NCBI GenBank assembly: GCA_003168335.1
Contig: PMSM01000012.1
Coordinates: 1 to 64,000, forward strand
From: Blastocatellia bacterium
GTDB lineage: Bacteria > Acidobacteriota > Blastocatellia > Pyrinomonadales > Pyrinomonadaceae
DNA: 64,000 nucleotides
Reading direction: 5' to 3'
Shown: positions 50,129-59,394 of the stretch, one piece after another
Numbering within the stretch: position 1 is the stretch's first letter
Layout of the letters: each line of letters starts with the position of its first letter
Made by a program: the position numbers and the translations under genes
The notes under the pieces: model-generated
Told to the model about the DNA's origin: nothing
Databases searched by the model: none
The model's input: the letters and a program-made list of their open reading frames with translations, nothing else

Positions 50129-51670
50129 ATGGAAACTAATTCTGTCAGAGTCTGCGTTCCGGTCTGTGTTCAGCGCGCCAGCGATCTGGCCGCGGCGATC
50201 GAGCGCGCGGCCGAAGTTGCCGACATCATCGAGTTGCGGCTGGATTGCCTCGCCGAAAATGAACGCGAGATGACGACATCATCATTACCCGGCTGTTTGA
50301 ATAGCGCGGGCACGCCGACAATTCTTACCCTGAGATCCGCCGAACAGGGTGGACACACTTCAGCCGATCATGAAGCTCGGCGTCGTTTCTGGAGTTCGCT
50401 TCATAACCTTCCCGGGAATTATTTGATCGATCTGGAACTTGATCTGGTGCTTGATTTCGCAGCGGGCCAACCCCACAAAGAATCATGGATAGATTGGAGC
50501 CGGGTTATTTGTTCGCACCATGATTTCGGCGGCGTTCCAATTGACCTGGACAGAGTCTATGGGCGGATGGCTGCGACACCTGCGCGAATCTTGAAGATAG
50601 CCGTGCAGGCTGACGATGCCACTGATTGTCTTCCGATCTTTCGCTTGCTCGAACGCGCTCGGAGCGAAGGCCGCGAGATGATTGCGATTGCGATGGGCCA
50701 GGCGGGAATCATGACACGTATTCTCGGCCCGTCGCGCGGGTCGTTTCTCACTTTTGTTTCACTTGACGAGGAGAAAGCAACTGCGCCTGGCCAGCTTACC
50801 GCGAGAGATATGCGCGAAATCTTTCGGATCGACCAGATTGATCAGGAGACCGAAGTCATTGGGCTAATGGGGAAGCCCGTTGGCCATTCGTTATCTCCGC
50901 ATATTCACAACGCCGCTTTGGCCGCCGGACAGGTAAACGCCGTCTACATTCCGTTCGAAGTGGGCGACGCAGTTCAATTCATCAGGCGCATGGCGCACCC
51001 TCGTTCGCGTGAGCTTGATTGGAAGCTGCGTGGTCTCAGCGTTACTGCGCCGCACAAATCTGTCGTGATCAACTGCCTGGACTGGATTGACCCGGCAGCC
51101 AAAGAAATTGGAGCGGTCAATACGATCCTGATTCAAAAGGACGAGTTACACGGTTATAACACCGACGCGCGGGGATTTATCGAGCCGCTCCGCCGCAAAT
51201 TTGGATCATTGAAAGATACAAGGTGCGCCATCATAGGCTGTGGTGGTGGCGCCCGAGCTGCACTATGGGGGTTGCGTAACGCAGGTGCGCAGGTCGCCTT
51301 ATTTGTCCGCGACCCTGACAAGGCCCGGCCCGTGTCAGAAGAATTCGAAATAGAGTCCTACCAACTTTCAGGCGCGTCCTTTGACGGCTTTGACATTCTG
51401 GTCAATGCCACGCCGCTGGGTACGCGCGGTGATCGGGAACCCGATACCGCCGCGACCGCCGATCAGTTTCGCGGGGTGCGGTTGGCTTACGATCTCGTTT
51501 ACAATCCAGTGGAAACGCGGTTCCTGCGCGAGGCGCGCGCCGCCGGGTGTGAAACGCTCGCCGGAATTGAGATGCTATTGGCCCAGGCTGTTGAGCAGTT
51601 CAAGCTTTGGACGGGGAATGAACCTGACGTTGAGGCCATGCGGTCGGCAGCTTTGCGCGTGCTGGGGTAG
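50129..51670 (+). CDS. aroDE: bifunctional 3-dehydroquinate dehydratase / shikimate dehydrogenase
   Basis: 513 residues in two domains, each complete. AroD type I (1-235): ADIIELRLDCLAENE, the catalytic His in VICSHHDFGG, the Schiff-base Lys in RILKIAVQADDATD and IAIAMGQAGIMTRILGP. AroE (240-513): VIGLMGKPVGHSLSPHIHNA, LSVTAPHKS (catalytic Lys), IGAVNTILIQ, YNTDARGFIEPL, NADP site AIIGCGGGARAALWGL, and AGIEMLLAQAVEQFKLW at the end. It catalyses steps 3 and 4 of the shikimate pathway. This fusion order is the one known from plants and some bacteria. Confidence 0.96.
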   Translation: METNSVRVCVPVCVQRASDLAAAIERAAEVADIIELRLDCLAENEREMTTSSLPGCLNSAGTPTILTLRSAEQGGHTSADHEARRRFWSSLHNLPGNYLIDLELDLVLDFAAGQPHKESWIDWSRVICSHHDFGGVPIDLDRVYGRMAATPARILKIAVQADDATDCLPIFRLLERARSEGREMIAIAMGQAGIMTRILGPSRGSFLTFVSLDEEKATAPGQLTARDMREIFRIDQIDQETEVIGLMGKPVGHSLSPHIHNAALAAGQVNAVYIPFEVGDAVQFIRRMAHPRSRELDWKLRGLSVTAPHKSVVINCLDWIDPAAKEIGAVNTILIQKDELHGYNTDARGFIEPLRRKFGSLKDTRCAIIGCGGGARAALWGLRNAGAQVALFVRDPDKARPVSEEFEIESYQLSGASFDGFDILVNATPLGTRGDREPDTAATADQFRGVRLAYDLVYNPVETRFLREARAAGCETLAGIEMLLAQAVEQFKLWTGNEPDVEAMRSAALRVLG

Positions 51671-51682
51671 TGATTCAGTTTA

Positions 51683-51738
51683 GAGTTCAAGCTTTAGCTT
51701 GTGTCTTGCGATCAGCAACCTAAAGGTTGAACTCTGAA
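51683..51738. repeat. dispersed GTTCAAGCTTTAGCTTG-type palindrome
   Basis: AGAGTTCAAGCTTTAGCTTG and CAACCTAAAGGTTGAACTCT form an imperfect stem around a short loop between aroDE and the ThiF-like gene. The repeat ends about 20 bases before the next start codon. Confidence 0.6.
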
Positions 51739-51760
51739 CAAGTCTCTGGATGATCTGAAT

Positions 51761-52789
51761 TTGAAATCTCAGAACGATCGCTATAGCCGCCAAATTCTTT
51801 TCGCTGGTATTGGGAGAGAAGGGCAGAGCCGTTTGCTTGAATCCCGCGCTTTGATCGTCGGCTGCGGAGCGCTCGGTTCGGCCCAGGCTGAGGCGCTGGC
51901 TCGGGCCGGTGTCGGCACGCTGCGCATTGTCGATCGGGACTTCGTTGAATCTTCGAACCTGCAACGACAAACGATGTTCACAGAGAGTGATGCAAGTGAA
52001 CGTCTGCCGAAAGCCATCGCTTGCGCCAATCACGTGCGCGAAATTAATTCAGAAATCAGAGTCGAAGCCGAGATCGCCGATGTGAATCATTCGAACATCG
52101 AGCGGCTGATTCGGGACTGTGATGTGCTGTTGGATGGCACAGACAATTTTTCGACGCGGTACTTAATCAATGACGCCTGCGTCAAACACAACGTCAAATG
52201 GATCTATGGAGCGGCGGTGGGATCGTACGGCGTGACGATGACAATACAGCCCCACGATGGACCATGCCTGCGATGTGTCTTTCCCGAGGCGCCCCCGGCC
52301 GCCAGTGCGCCCACCTGTGACACTGCCGGCGTGATCATGCCGATCATCAGCGTGGTGGCAGCGGTGCAAGTGACCGAAGCACTAAAACTTTTGACCGGGC
52401 ATACTGAGAGCCTGCACAAATCACTGATGCAGTTCGATGTGTGGCGCAACGAATGGCGGCGCATCGCTGTTGGCGAGCGAGTTCCCACCTGCCTGACCTG
52501 CGGGCTCGGCTGTTTTGAAACGCTCCAGGCTGACAGCCGCGACTTCGCGGCGGTGCTATGTGGGCGCCACGCGGTGCAGGTTTCGCCGTCCCAACCGGTG
52601 CAAGTCGATCTCCTGGCCCTGGGTCAAAGACTTCGATCAGCCGGCGAGGTCAAAGGAAACGACTATCTGCTTCGCTTTCGTACCGGCGATTACGAATTGA
52701 CGGTGTTTCAGGACGCGCGTTCGATTATTCGCGGCACAGACGACATTGCCACGGCACGTTCGCTCTACGCAAAATATGTTGGTAACTGA
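51761..52789 (+). CDS. ThiF/MoeB-family adenylyltransferase
   Basis: 342 residues. E1-like domain (1-250): DRYSRQILFAGIGREGQSRL, nucleotide loop ALIVGCGALGSAQAEALARA, RIVDRDFVESSNLQRQTMF (Arg/Asp) and VLLDGTDNFSTRYLIND. The zinc pair CLRC near residue 170 pairs with CLTCG near 248. A ~90-residue C-terminal extension has no rhodanese signature. ThiF and MoeB adenylate the Gly-Gly tail of ThiS or MoaD; which partner is used cannot be told, as no thiS or moaD is adjacent. TTG 51761 is the only plausible start found; no strong ribosome site. Confidence 0.9.
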   Translation: MKSQNDRYSRQILFAGIGREGQSRLLESRALIVGCGALGSAQAEALARAGVGTLRIVDRDFVESSNLQRQTMFTESDASERLPKAIACANHVREINSEIRVEAEIADVNHSNIERLIRDCDVLLDGTDNFSTRYLINDACVKHNVKWIYGAAVGSYGVTMTIQPHDGPCLRCVFPEAPPAASAPTCDTAGVIMPIISVVAAVQVTEALKLLTGHTESLHKSLMQFDVWRNEWRRIAVGERVPTCLTCGLGCFETLQADSRDFAAVLCGRHAVQVSPSQPVQVDLLALGQRLRSAGEVKGNDYLLRFRTGDYELTVFQDARSIIRGTDDIATARSLYAKYVGN

Positions 52790-52821
52790 ACTGTCCTAAA
52801 TCTGATAAGGTCCCTTAACGC

Positions 52822-55044
52822 ATGTACAAACAAAAATCCATCTCAGCTTTCATTTCGCTTTTGTTTCTGATTGGAAGTGGTTTTTCTGCAAACGTGTCTG
52901 CCGGCGAGCCGGTGGTCTGGGAAATTAGTTCGCGTGCGGAGCTGTTGAAAGGCGAGGCGCGCGGAGTGTCCGTGACCGACACCGGTGTTCTAACGCTCGC
53001 TCCGAATCTCAGTCAGCTCTTCAACACCGACCAGGCCTATGTCTGGTCCACGGCGATTGATGCGGCCGGCAACGTCTATCTGGGCACGGGTCATGATGGA
53101 AAACTCTTTCGCGTAGGCCCGGATGGGAAGGGAAGCCTGCTCTACAAAGCACCTGAGTTGGACGTCACTGCACTCGCGGTGGCGGGCGATGGCGCTGTTT
53201 TCGCAGCCACCTCACCCGACGGCAAAGTTTACCGCGTGACCGGGGACGGAAGGGCCGAGGTGTATTTCGATCCGGCTGATAAGTACATCTGGTCGCTGGC
53301 GATTTTGGGCGACGGCTCGTTGGCGGTCGGGACGGGTGACAATGGAAAGCTCTATCGAGTACGCGCGGCGGGGGCAAAACCGGAAAGTTCTCTGCTAATC
53401 AATACCAACCAAACTCATGTAATGTCGCTGGCGGTCACCAAACAGGGAGATCTTATTGCGGGAACGGATCCGGGCGGACTGGTTCTGCGAATTTCTCCGG
53501 ACGGCAAAGCGTTTGGTCTCTACGACGCGCCGCTGCGGGAAATTCACGCGTTGGCGTCTGCGCCCGATGGTTCAATTTATGCGCTCGCGTTGAGCGAGGC
53601 AGCTTCGACAGCTCGAGGGGGTGGTCAATCCGCAAACGTTACTCAATCTGGCGACGCTGCCGCGGTAGCTGCCGCCATAACGGCCGCCACCGGCGCTGGT
53701 GACGATGCGGCAGCGGCCCAGGCGACGCAAGCAGCCCAGCCGGCCCGCAGCCGAAATGATCTTTCGAATGTCCGCAGTGCCGTCTTCCATATTCTGCCCG
53801 ATGGGAGCAGCGATGTCGTTTGGAGTTCAACTTCGGTGACCGGTTTTGCCGTAGTTGCAACGCGAGGTGGCGTGCTGATTGGCACCTCTGATAAAGGACG
53901 GATCTATTCCGTAACGGATGACGGTCGGGACACGCTCTTGTTGCAATCGACTGAAGGGCAAATTTCTTCATTGGTCGCGCGTGGTGCGGATGTGTTCGCA
54001 GCCTCCAGTAACCAGGGAAAACTTTTTCGCTTTGGCGCATCTGCGGTAAGCGAAGGAAGCTATGAATCGGCAGTCCGTGACGCCAGGCTGGTAGCCTCGT
54101 GGGGACGAATTTGGTGGCGAGGTTCCGGGCCGATTGAGTTGCAGACGCGAAGCGGCAATAGCGAGCGGCCGGACACGACCTGGAGCGATTGGAGCGCCAC
54201 GTACACCGATGCCAGAGGCTCGCAAATTACCAGTCCGAAGGCGCGATTCATTCAATGGCGCGCTGTCCTGCGCGGGCCGGGAGGTGCTCTTCGAGGCGGA
54301 CCCGAACTGGACGACGTGAGTGTCGCGTATCTGCCGCGCAACGTGGCGCCGGAGGTGTTGGCTATAACCGTTCTGCCTCCGGGCGTCGCCCTGCTGCAAC
54401 AGCTGCAAATCCAGATGGATCCAAACATCGAATCGTCTGGCCTTGATGCTGCGATGTTCGGGGTGATTGCGCAAGCGCCACCCCGGCGGGTCTACCAACG
54501 GGGCGCGCGAGCTTTACAGTGGCAGGGAGAAGACCGCAACAGCGACACACTTGAGTATGCGGTGTATTACCGCTCGTTGAACGAAACCACTTTTCGCTTG
54601 CTCAAAGAGCACATTCGGGAAAGCTTCTACACAGTCGATGGCGCCAGCCTCGCGGACGGTCGTTACGTCTTCAAAGTCCTCGCCTCAGATGATCTGGATA
54701 ATCCTCCCGGTTATGCACTGTCAGGCGAGAGAGTCAGCGAGCCGGTAGACGTTGATAACACACCGCCGGTCGTCCGAGTTGCATCTCAACCACAAATTAC
54801 CGGTGACCACGTCCGGGTAGTTTTTGATGTCGAGGACGCGACCGGTCGGATCAAAAGGGCGGATATTAGTATCGATGGCGGAGCCTGGCATGAAGTGTTT
54901 CCGGATGATGGCATCGCCGACAGCCAGCGCGAGCGCTATTCGCTCGACCTGACGGTCGCCGGCACGGGGGAACACACGATCTCAATGCGGGCTTTTGACA
55001 ACAGTGGCAACGCAGGCAATGTGAGTGTGACGATTCGAAGATAA
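52822..55044 (+). CDS. large secreted beta-propeller protein
   Basis: 740 residues, signal peptide 1-27. Residues 70-255 and 320-420 hold repeats such as GNVYLGTGHDGKLFRVGPDG and GAVFAATSPDGKVYRVTGDG, probably blades of a propeller. An Ala-rich break (about 270-310) interrupts them. The C-terminal 300 residues look like immunoglobulin- or fibronectin-like sandwiches (LEYAVYYRSLNETTFRLLKE; HTISMRAFDNSGNAGNVSVT). No catalytic motif is apparent, so a structural or binding role outside the inner membrane is likely. Single gene. Confidence 0.85.
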   Translation: MYKQKSISAFISLLFLIGSGFSANVSAGEPVVWEISSRAELLKGEARGVSVTDTGVLTLAPNLSQLFNTDQAYVWSTAIDAAGNVYLGTGHDGKLFRVGPDGKGSLLYKAPELDVTALAVAGDGAVFAATSPDGKVYRVTGDGRAEVYFDPADKYIWSLAILGDGSLAVGTGDNGKLYRVRAAGAKPESSLLINTNQTHVMSLAVTKQGDLIAGTDPGGLVLRISPDGKAFGLYDAPLREIHALASAPDGSIYALALSEAASTARGGGQSANVTQSGDAAAVAAAITAATGAGDDAAAAQATQAAQPARSRNDLSNVRSAVFHILPDGSSDVVWSSTSVTGFAVVATRGGVLIGTSDKGRIYSVTDDGRDTLLLQSTEGQISSLVARGADVFAASSNQGKLFRFGASAVSEGSYESAVRDARLVASWGRIWWRGSGPIELQTRSGNSERPDTTWSDWSATYTDARGSQITSPKARFIQWRAVLRGPGGALRGGPELDDVSVAYLPRNVAPEVLAITVLPPGVALLQQLQIQMDPNIESSGLDAAMFGVIAQAPPRRVYQRGARALQWQGEDRNSDTLEYAVYYRSLNETTFRLLKEHIRESFYTVDGASLADGRYVFKVLASDDLDNPPGYALSGERVSEPVDVDNTPPVVRVASQPQITGDHVRVVFDVEDATGRIKRADISIDGGAWHEVFPDDGIADSQRERYSLDLTVAGTGEHTISMRAFDNSGNAGNVSVTIRR

Positions 55045-55328
55045 GACGCGTTCCCAGTGCTGGAAGTGCACGATACGGTGCGAAATTGTGCGAAAAAGAG
55101 CGCAGGCCCGTTGATAGGCTGATGGCAAAGCAGGCCCGTCAGAAGGAAAATTGCACGACGTTCGGGCGAGTACAGTGCGGAACCATGGCTATTTCTTAAC
55201 CTGGCTGGACGGATTGGGCAGCTGTTAAGGTGTTCTTGGCATCGATCTTGCTGAAAGTAGGCTGGCGCAACTCCCCGCCTCTCCCTCAAAGCGTGAATGA
55301 AGTAGGCGCAAGGAGGCGGCAAGCAGTT

Positions 55329-55508
55329 ATGAGAAAGTTAAGACGAATTTTGGTGGCTATGCTAATAGGGATGACGATCTCGGCCGGGGCATTTGGACAA
55401 AAGAACGACAATCGTCCGCCCAAGGAGAATCCGAAGGTAGTCGAGAAACCGAAGCCACCGCCGAGCAACAATAATCAGAATAACAGCAACAAGCCGAAGA
55501 AGCCGTAA
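55329..55508 (+). CDS. small secreted Pro/Asn/Lys-rich protein
   Basis: 59 residues: basic start MRKLRRILVAMLIGM, a signal peptide with likely cleavage after AGAFGQ, and a mature tail of about 35 residues made almost only of Pro, Asn and Lys (KPKPPPSNNNQNN). AAGGAGG lies 13 bases upstream, slightly far. It is followed by a good terminator, which supports a real transcript. No known family. Confidence 0.65.
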   Translation: MRKLRRILVAMLIGMTISAGAFGQKNDNRPPKENPKVVEKPKPPPSNNNQNNSNKPKKP

Positions 55509-55534
55509 GCTGTTACCAATCACTGAACAGTTCG

Positions 55535-55570
55535 AAGACCCGCTGACGTTGGAACGCTGGCGGGTCTTTT
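55535..55570. terminator. bidirectional terminator between convergent genes
   Basis: Stem AAGACCCGC (55535-55543) with GCGGGTCTT (55560-55568), then TTTGC. The A-rich left arm lets it serve the minus-strand oxidoreductase gene as well. Confidence 0.75.
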
Positions 55571-55587
55571 GCTTCTTACGCTCCGTA

Positions 55588-56544
55588 CTAAACGGTTATT
55601 ACGACTTTCCCTTGCGCATGTCCTTCTTCAAGATAACGGAGAGCTTCAGCCACCCTGCTTAACGGGTAACGTCTATCTATGACGGGTACAACCTTTCCGG
55701 CTGTAAGAAGATCTTTCAGAAGAACCAAATCCTTGCTGTGGATCTTCGCCACAGAGAAACACATCTTCTTGCTCCCAATCAGTGAAAGTAATGGCGCCAG
55801 TAACATGGCTTGGAGGATTTGAACCCCGCCACCTCCCGCGAAGACATAAATTCCATTGGGACTCAATGCACGCCGGTAATCGAGAATCGAATGATGTGCG
55901 TTCGCAGCAAGAATCAGATCGTAACGCTGCCCACTTTGCGTGAAATCTTCTCGCGTGTAATCAATTGTCTGGTCAGCGCCAATCGATCGCGCCGTGTCCA
56001 CCTTCCTCGTGCTGCACACCGCAGTGACGTCAGCCCCAAACGATTTGGCGATCTGGACCGCAAATGTACCCACACCACCTGACGCGCCATCAACCAGAAC
56101 CTTTTGGCCGGGGCTGATCCGTCCCTTATCACGAAGACCCAGCAGGGCGGTGATTGCCGCCACCGGCACGGCTGCCGCCTCCTCAAACGATATGTTGGCT
56201 GGCTTCAGTGCCAATTTATCTTCGGCAACACACGCATACTCGGCAAAGGCCCCGCGGCACGCGCCGAACACCTCGTCGCCCGGTTTGAAGTGCGTTATGT
56301 TCCCGCCGACCGCCTCGACTTGGCCGGCCACATCAATGCCGAGTCGGGTGATCTTTGGTTTGCGCAGTCCGGCCATTATGCGACCGAAGTACGGCGTGCC
56401 TCTCACCAAGCGCCAGTCAAGTGTATTGACGGAAGCCGCCCGAACTTTTATCAAGACTTCATCGTCCTTGGCAGTCGGTTTTTCAATGTCTTCACATTGA
56501 AGAACATCGGGTGAACCATAGTTGTGATAAACGATTGCTTTCAT
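55588..56544 (-). CDS. zinc-independent MDR-family NAD(P)H:quinone reductase-like
   Basis: 318 residues. MDR fold: MKAIVYHNYGSPDVLQCEDI, VLIKVRAASVNTLDWRLVRG, GIDVAGQVEAVGG, GDEVFGACRGAFAEY, and the nucleotide loop VLVDGASGGVGTFAVQIAKS (AxxGGVG type typical of quinone reductases). The structural and catalytic zinc Cys/His ligands of alcohol dehydrogenases are absent. Physiological substrate unknown. Of two in-frame ATGs, 56544 has AAGGA at better spacing than 56550. Confidence 0.92.
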   Translation of the reverse strand: MKAIVYHNYGSPDVLQCEDIEKPTAKDDEVLIKVRAASVNTLDWRLVRGTPYFGRIMAGLRKPKITRLGIDVAGQVEAVGGNITHFKPGDEVFGACRGAFAEYACVAEDKLALKPANISFEEAAAVPVAAITALLGLRDKGRISPGQKVLVDGASGGVGTFAVQIAKSFGADVTAVCSTRKVDTARSIGADQTIDYTREDFTQSGQRYDLILAANAHHSILDYRRALSPNGIYVFAGGGGVQILQAMLLAPLLSLIGSKKMCFSVAKIHSKDLVLLKDLLTAGKVVPVIDRRYPLSRVAEALRYLEEGHAQGKVVITV

Positions 56545-56598
56545 GGACATCCTTTGCAGCCCGGCGACTGAATCACTGCGCAGGTCGCTCTGCGATCG

Positions 56599-57330
56599 CT
56601 ATTGTACCGCTTCGCCAGCCTGCTCCTTCCATCGCTCGGCGTTAACGCCCATCACGAGAAGCCACAGCATCAGCGATATCTCTCCGAGTCCGGCGAGGGC
56701 CTGGTTGTACGGGGAAAGATAGTGTGCGAACGGCGGCCACAGAAAAGTCAGCCAACACACGCCCGCAAACGCCTCCATCACACCAAGAATGCGCGGCATG
56801 AAAGTCGACCGGAAAATCAGATAGCCGATCATCACGCACCACAATCCGAAGAACACGAGGTAGACGTAGAACGCTTGAGCATTCAATTTGACAAACATCA
56901 TCGCCAACGCCTGCAACTGCTCGCTCGTAAATGCCTTTAAGGGACCACTGCCTTGCAAGACAACGAGGGGGGCGATTTGAAAGAGCCCGCTAACCGCCTG
57001 CATGGCGATCGCCACGAGGCTGACAAACGCCGCGACTAAAGAAAGACTCCGGTTCACGGGCTTGAACAACTCATAGAAGAGAAGTGTCCAGATGATATGG
57101 CACGCGACTGCGACGAGGGCGGCTACGAGTGACAGCCGGACTAACAGATCGTGTGACAGGAGATTGGCCACTGTCGCCGCCGCGTCGCCAGACACAATAA
57201 GCATTGCGGGAACGATCACCTGACCGAATCCAGACGTCAGGGCCTCAAGCACTTCAAAGAGACCAGCCATCCGGGCCTTGAAACGCGGTGATACCTCTTT
57301 TTTCGGTTCCAATGTTACGGCTGTGTTCAT
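56599..57330 (-). CDS. DUF4386 family membrane protein
   Basis: 243 residues with about six membrane segments. MLIVSGDAAATVANLLSHDL is the family hallmark; YLIFRSTFMPRILGV and WLLVMGVNAERWKEQAGE complete it. Closest relative in the window is 1775-2539. AAGGAGAACGAG lies before the start. As in the first copy, secreted MRKLTLL-type sequences lie just upstream (57423-58164), so it belongs to a duplicated two-gene unit. Function unknown. Confidence 0.9.
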   Translation of the reverse strand: MNTAVTLEPKKEVSPRFKARMAGLFEVLEALTSGFGQVIVPAMLIVSGDAAATVANLLSHDLLVRLSLVAALVAVACHIIWTLLFYELFKPVNRSLSLVAAFVSLVAIAMQAVSGLFQIAPLVVLQGSGPLKAFTSEQLQALAMMFVKLNAQAFYVYLVFFGLWCVMIGYLIFRSTFMPRILGVMEAFAGVCWLTFLWPPFAHYLSPYNQALAGLGEISLMLWLLVMGVNAERWKEQAGEAVQ

Positions 57331-57422
57331 ACTCGTTCTCCTTATGCCCGCGATTGAATGAAATGTGACATGGCGGGTACGCTCGACATCCCCCGCGATA
57401 ACTTACGACGAAATACGCTCCG

Positions 57423-57698
57423 TCATTTTGTCCTCGTAAGGTCGATGTGCGCGACGAACGGCTTATTCCCGGGAAGCATGTAAGCAACCTCCTCGGTGTG
57501 ATGGTTGGCGTCAATCATGGTGAACACCAAATGGTTCATCATCCCTCTTTCCGTGCTGCCGGAGACGTCGAGGAAATCGAATTCTACCGCCTTACCATCC
57601 CGCGAGATATTGCCAACCATGCGAGGCCGATTTCCTGCATCGCAATAGTGGGACAGGAGCAAGCGATCTCCGTCCACATGAAACATGGTGATCGGATT
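57423..57698 (-). pseudogene. C-terminal half of a DUF1579-like secreted protein
   Basis: From 57698 leftward the reading NPITMFHVDGDRLLLSHYC...RTK aligns without gaps to the C-terminal ~92 residues of the protein at 2729-3250 (PITMIYVDGDRLLLTHFC). The N-terminal half, including signal peptide, is missing. The homology begins right at the stop codon of the DUF4440 gene (57700). An ATG at 57686 could open an 87-residue product, but it has no ribosome site and no signal peptide. Confidence 0.8.
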
Positions 57699-57699
57699 G

Positions 57700-58164
57700 T
57701 TACAGAGCCAGTGTCTCCTGATGAGACACCTTGAGCCATCGGTCGTGACGTTTCACGTAAACAGCGCTCGCCCACACAGTCGGAACCGCTTTGCCGGCGC
57801 AGGTCCCGTCCGTTGCACCTTTATAGGTCAGCAACGCCGTTTCGGACGTGAAAAACGTGACCTTGGAATCTGTAAGCGTGTAGGATCGAACCTCACAAGG
57901 CATCTTGGAGAACATGCCGATGACGGCGGTCTTTCCGAGAACGCCGAACATACTGATCGTCACCAGGTCGGCGGGCACACTAGCCTCCAAGAACTTGACA
58001 TCTTTGTTCTTCAACGCCTCCCAGAACTGCTGTTCTAAGCCAATTATGTTATTGGCTGCTGTCTTCTGCGCGTCTGACTGCACTGAGGCAGGTTTCGCCG
58101 GCTCCTGGGACAACGCGACGGCGGCCGTCGCCACAAGGATGATTAGAAGTGTCAATTTTCGCAT
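57700..58164 (-). CDS. secreted DUF4440/SnoaL-like protein
   Basis: 154 residues. Signal peptide 1-19 (MRKLTLLIILVATAAVALSQ), then a small cone-shaped NTF2-like domain: IIGLEQQFWEALKNKDVKFL, VPADLVTISMFGVLGK and RHDRWLKVSHQETLAL, typical of DUF4440. The family includes isomerases and binding proteins; no clear active site is seen. The first 53 bases match the DUF1579-like gene at 3250 with five mismatches although the mature proteins are unrelated. Confidence 0.87.
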   Translation of the reverse strand: MRKLTLLIILVATAAVALSQEPAKPASVQSDAQKTAANNIIGLEQQFWEALKNKDVKFLEASVPADLVTISMFGVLGKTAVIGMFSKMPCEVRSYTLTDSKVTFFTSETALLTYKGATDGTCAGKAVPTVWASAVYVKRHDRWLKVSHQETLAL

Positions 58165-58283
58165 TGGTTCTCCTTTTTCTTTTCTTCAACGGTTAGTACG
58201 CATAACCTATAGTTCGCGGAAACCAATGAACATGATGCGGCGTATCAAGAACATGACCGTAGGTTGCAAGGAGTTGACCGCAG

Positions 58284-59372
58284 ATGCCTAACCCGACGGT
58301 TGCCGCCGGCTACCCTAAAGCCCTTCTGGACTTCGCCGTCTCGAAAGGCGCCGATCGCCAGACGCTGATCGAGCGATCGCAGATCTGTCTTGACGATCTC
58401 AAGGACCAGGACAGACGCATTTCCCTGGCCAATTACATGGCCTTGCTGCAAGCGGGCATCGAATTGTGCCACGAACCAGCGCTATCGCTGCTTTTTGGCG
58501 AAGCGGTTAAGTTGCAGGACATATCACTGGTTGGGCTGATCGGCGTGGCCTTTGACAACGTGGAGTCGGTGCGCCGCCAAGTGAACCGCTACACACCTCT
58601 GGCGCTGGACGCGGATGACGGTGGAACCGCAGACGCAGTTGAGTTCGTCCGCGAGAATGGCGATGTGTGGATGAAATTCTCAGGCGACGTCTACGTCGAT
58701 AATCCGCTGCTGATTGAATCCGGCCTCGCGCGCGCTGTCTGTGGCGCCCGGGCACTGCAGGCGTCGGTGTCGGCATCAATGCCTGGTCTCGCGAAGCTGA
58801 CGTTTCCGAAAGCTATCCGCTTCACTCACGCAGAGCCGAGTTACCGCGCCGAATACGACCGCATCTTCGGCGTGCCGCTGTTCTTCGACAGCCACATGAA
58901 TGCTTTGCAGGTTGATGAGGCATTCCTGAACCTGAAGTTGCCGCGAACGAACCCCTACCTTTCCGAGGTATTGAGCGCTCGTGCGGACGAATTGCTCAAG
59001 TGTCTGGAGATGTCGAAAACCACGAGGGGCCGCGTCGAGAACCTATTGATCCCCATCCTGCACACTGGCGAAGCGAGCATGGACATGATCGCCGTCAAAT
59101 TAGGCCTCAGCCGTCAGACTCTTTTTCGCAAGTTGAAGGCGGAGGGCATCACCTTCGCAAAGGTTTTGGATGAATTGCGCCACCAGCTGGCGCTCCACTA
59201 CTTGAACGGAAAGAAAGTCCCCGTGAACCAGACGGCCTATCTGGTGGGCTTCTCCGAACCGGCCGCGTTCTCGCGCGCCTTCAAGCGTTGGACCGGATCA
59301 AGCCCACGCATGGCACGCCTCAATCAAACTGAGCACGATGCCGGGTTCTTGCGGACAATAAAAATTCCCTGA
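58284..59372 (+). CDS. AraC-family regulator with arabinose-binding-type N-domain
   Basis: 362 residues. N-terminal ligand domain of the Arabinose_bd type (about 25-210; ISLANYMALLQAGIELC, FPKAIRFTHAEPSYRAEYDR). C-terminal double helix-turn-helix: MDMIAVKLGLSRQTLFRKLK and YLVGFSEPAAFSRAFKRWTG SPR-type ending. It is divergent from the DUF4440/DUF4386 unit and convergent with another DUF4386 gene, so it may regulate the neighbours; this is inference. The ligand is unknown, and relatives often respond to hydrophobic compounds. Confidence 0.93.
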   Translation: MPNPTVAAGYPKALLDFAVSKGADRQTLIERSQICLDDLKDQDRRISLANYMALLQAGIELCHEPALSLLFGEAVKLQDISLVGLIGVAFDNVESVRRQVNRYTPLALDADDGGTADAVEFVRENGDVWMKFSGDVYVDNPLLIESGLARAVCGARALQASVSASMPGLAKLTFPKAIRFTHAEPSYRAEYDRIFGVPLFFDSHMNALQVDEAFLNLKLPRTNPYLSEVLSARADELLKCLEMSKTTRGRVENLLIPILHTGEASMDMIAVKLGLSRQTLFRKLKAEGITFAKVLDELRHQLALHYLNGKKVPVNQTAYLVGFSEPAAFSRAFKRWTGSSPRMARLNQTEHDAGFLRTIKIP

Positions 59373-59394
59373 AAGTCGCTGATCCCAAATTTGC

